A DNA stretch of 5,981 nt from an uncultured Clostridium sp. Its GTDB lineage: Bacteria > Bacillota > Clostridia > TANB77 > CAG-508. The stretch spans positions 1-5,981 of the forward strand of contig CATYUF010000081.1 in assembly GCA_958413095.1 (NCBI GenBank), written 5' to 3'. A model generated the notes under the pieces. It made no database searches, had not been told where the DNA came from, and was given only the letters and a program-made list of their open reading frames with translations. The position numbers were made by a program, and so were the translations under genes. The number at the start of each line of letters is the position of its first letter. Position 1 is the first letter of the stretch. Of this stretch, positions 5,112 to 5,981 are shown one piece after another.

Positions 5112-5271
5112 ATCTAAAATCTTCCTTTCCATACCTTTTTATAAATATTTCTATTGATTCTAATATACCACAATTACTGCAAATTAAAGTTTTATTATCT
5201 TTTCTTGAAATTGCGGGATAACCAACCATTACACTTTTACATTTAGGGCATATTCTATTTTTCCAATGCAT
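5080..5271 (-). CDS. Small zinc-ribbon protein of mobile-element type
   Basis: A 63-aa protein with two CxxC knuckles, CPKC (8-11) and CSNC (31-34), that should bind one zinc ion. The stretch GYPAISRKDNKTLICSNCG is characteristic of a widespread family of tiny zinc ribbons in clostridial prophages and integrative elements; their role is unknown, with nucleic acid or protein binding assumed. After the second knuckle comes a basic, polar tail (to GASRNQRNI). The open frame extends upstream to 5367, but that part overlaps the preceding gene and reads as noncoding. AGGAGGT (5287-5293) overlaps the previous stop codon and is 15 nt from this ATG, longer than usual; AGGA at 5283-5286 is 11 nt away. 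Translation probably depends on coupling with the upstream gene. An ATT start at 5280 would be ideally spaced but rare. The gene overlaps the next one. Confidence 0.8.
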   Translation of the reverse strand: MHWKNRICPKCKSVMVGYPAISRKDNKTLICSNCGILESIEIFIKRYGKEDFRYGASRNQRNI

Positions 5272-5282
5272 TATTGTAATTT

Positions 5283-5293
5283 TCCTACCTCCT
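5283..5293 (-). promoter_or_regulatory. Ribosome binding site embedded in the upstream gene's stop
   Basis: The last codons of the 199-aa gene (GAA AGG AGG TAG) contain AGGAGGT, followed by a second AGGA. This is the only Shine-Dalgarno-like sequence for the zinc-ribbon start and ties its translation to termination of the upstream gene. Confidence 0.6.
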
Positions 5294-5884
5294 TTCCAAA
5301 AATTCTTTATCAAATAAATATTTAAAGAAAAGTAGTGTTTCTCTTTTTGTAGCAGCAGACATATCAAGGGGCGATAAGTTCAATATGGGGGTATATCGAA
5401 CTTGTTTTGTCATTTCTGCATTTCTTTTATCTTCAAGCATATCACGAATTATATTACAACTTTTATCTAAAACGACAATGAGTACAGGTTGAAGAATATT
5501 AATTTCTGCTAATATTAGCCTTTTATATCTTCTACTGTACTCATTTATATCTATACTTTTATTATTGGTCTTGTTTAAGAACATATAACTTGCGTTGATA
5601 TGTTTATACTTATCTGTACTATTTTTCATTATGTATTTTTGCATTTCATAGTTTAATCTAAAAAATATCTTCTTGCTATTGATTATATATAACACATTAT
5701 TGTCAGTAAAGTTAGAAAGAAAGCCGTCATGATTAAACTTTTCATATTTATACTTTTTAGTTCTTCTTTGTTTATCTTCCCATTTTCTAAGTAATATATT
5801 TAATTGTATTTGTTTGTTCACTTTTGGGAATAAATCTTCAAAGACTTCATTTGAATTACAAAAAGTTGCTAAGCTCATTGACAT
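5285..5884 (-). CDS. Uracil-DNA glycosylase superfamily-like protein, probably catalytically degenerate
   Basis: 199 aa, cytoplasmic, basic. The order of elements recalls the UDG-like proteins of phages and integrative elements. KFNHDGFLSNF (49-59) sits before a strand VLYIINS (64-70), where active members have an acidic/Asn motif after the strand. MFLNKTNNKSIDINEYSRRY (101-120) resembles 'NLNKRGG...Y', EINILQPVLIVVLD (127-140) resembles the 'EI..L.P..I...G' helix-strand, and YTPILNLSPLDMS (164-176) sits where the family has its HPS motif. Here the strand is followed by SKK and the HPS position reads LSP, so the catalytic residues appear lost. A structural or DNA-binding role, or a misassignment, is possible. 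An unusual string of YINSKK-KIFF-type basic patches runs through the N-terminal half. The start is supported by GAAAGGTGGTG 10 nt upstream; a second ATG lies two codons in. First gene of the operon with the zinc ribbon and DUF6809-like genes. Confidence 0.78.
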   Translation of the reverse strand: MSMSLATFCNSNEVFEDLFPKVNKQIQLNILLRKWEDKQRRTKKYKYEKFNHDGFLSNFTDNNVLYIINSKKIFFRLNYEMQKYIMKNSTDKYKHINASYMFLNKTNNKSIDINEYSRRYKRLILAEINILQPVLIVVLDKSCNIIRDMLEDKRNAEMTKQVRYTPILNLSPLDMSAATKRETLLFFKYLFDKEFLERR

Positions 5885-5894
5885 TACTTGATTA

Positions 5895-5905
5895 CACCAC
5901 CTTTC
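5895..5905 (-). promoter_or_regulatory. Ribosome binding site of the UDG-like gene
   Basis: The minus strand reads GAAAGGTGGTG, 10 nt before the ATG at 5884, matching the 16S complement except for one internal T. It is the same 11-mer that precedes the gene at 138. Confidence 0.65.
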
Positions 5906-5916
5906 TCCACAACCTT

Positions 5917-5945
5917 ATTTTACCACAGTTTACATAATAAAACAA
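5917..5945 (-). promoter_or_regulatory. Promoter of the three-gene operon
   Basis: On the minus strand TTGTTT (5945-5940), a 17-nt spacer, and an extended -10 TGGTAAAAT (hexamer 5922-5917). The predicted start near 5910 lies just before the ribosome binding site, giving a short leader. Nothing is recognisable between here and the right edge. Confidence 0.55.
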
Positions 5946-5981
5946 GTGTTTGGTAGAAAAAAGACTAAAAATCTATTTTTC

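Noticed and set aside
5272..5367. Upstream extension of the zinc-ribbon frame
   Set aside because: It overlaps the end of the UDG-like gene, shows no conserved character, and the family normally starts just before the first CxxC.
1..5981. CRISPR array, tRNA, rRNA or insertion sequence
   Set aside because: No regularly spaced repeats, cloverleaf-like segments, conserved rRNA stretches, transposase motifs or paired terminal repeats were seen on either strand.

Overview
This is a strongly A+T-rich piece of a low-GC Firmicute, most likely a clostridial (class Clostridia) genome. Base composition, GGAGG-type ribosome binding sites, sigma-A-like promoters and short U-tailed terminators all fit. 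Three gene types point to a mobile element (prophage, integrative element or plasmid) rather than core chromosome: a D5/P4-type SF3 replicative helicase, a single-domain XRE regulator, and a run of tiny accessory proteins including a zinc ribbon. No integrase, terminase, structural, relaxase or type IV secretion gene lies in the window, so the class of element cannot be settled.

Layout, left to right. At 1-138 (-) is the 5' end of a small unrecognised gene, cut by the window edge, with a candidate promoter at 245-272. At 294-1820 (-) is the P4/D5-family helicase, with a 9-nt tandem repeat abutting its stop codon. From 1821 to 2210 is a 390-bp divergent control region. It holds a near-consensus promoter for the helicase embedded in a hairpin, a leader palindrome, and an isolated 18-bp operator-like dyad. 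At 2211-2693 (+) is a 160-aa protein with a possible PUA/EVE-like fold. It has its own promoter and a strong terminator and runs opposite to its neighbours, so it looks like a self-contained cargo gene. At 2894-4276 (-) is a 460-aa membrane-anchored extracytoplasmic protein with its own terminator. Its mRNA leader carries a strong Shine-Dalgarno sequence followed by AUG-UAA.

A second divergent region (4277-4490) separates this gene from an XRE-family regulator (4491-4823, +). It contains back-to-back promoters whose -35 elements sit in repeated GTTTTAC/GTAAA motifs, which are plausible operators for that regulator. A shared hairpin terminator (4822-4850) divides the regulator from a converging operon on the minus strand (5884 to 4830). 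That operon encodes a protein resembling the uracil-DNA glycosylase superfamily but apparently lacking its key residues, a 63-aa zinc ribbon, and a 93-aa DUF6809-like protein. The three are tightly packed or overlapping and probably translationally coupled.

How they may work together is inference. The helicase and the small-protein operon look like replication or accessory functions of the element. The XRE protein is the likely local switch, and the PUA/EVE-like and membrane proteins look like host-interaction or defence cargo. I see no CRISPR array, rRNA, tRNA or insertion sequence. Domain calls come from reading the proteins by eye, without database searches.
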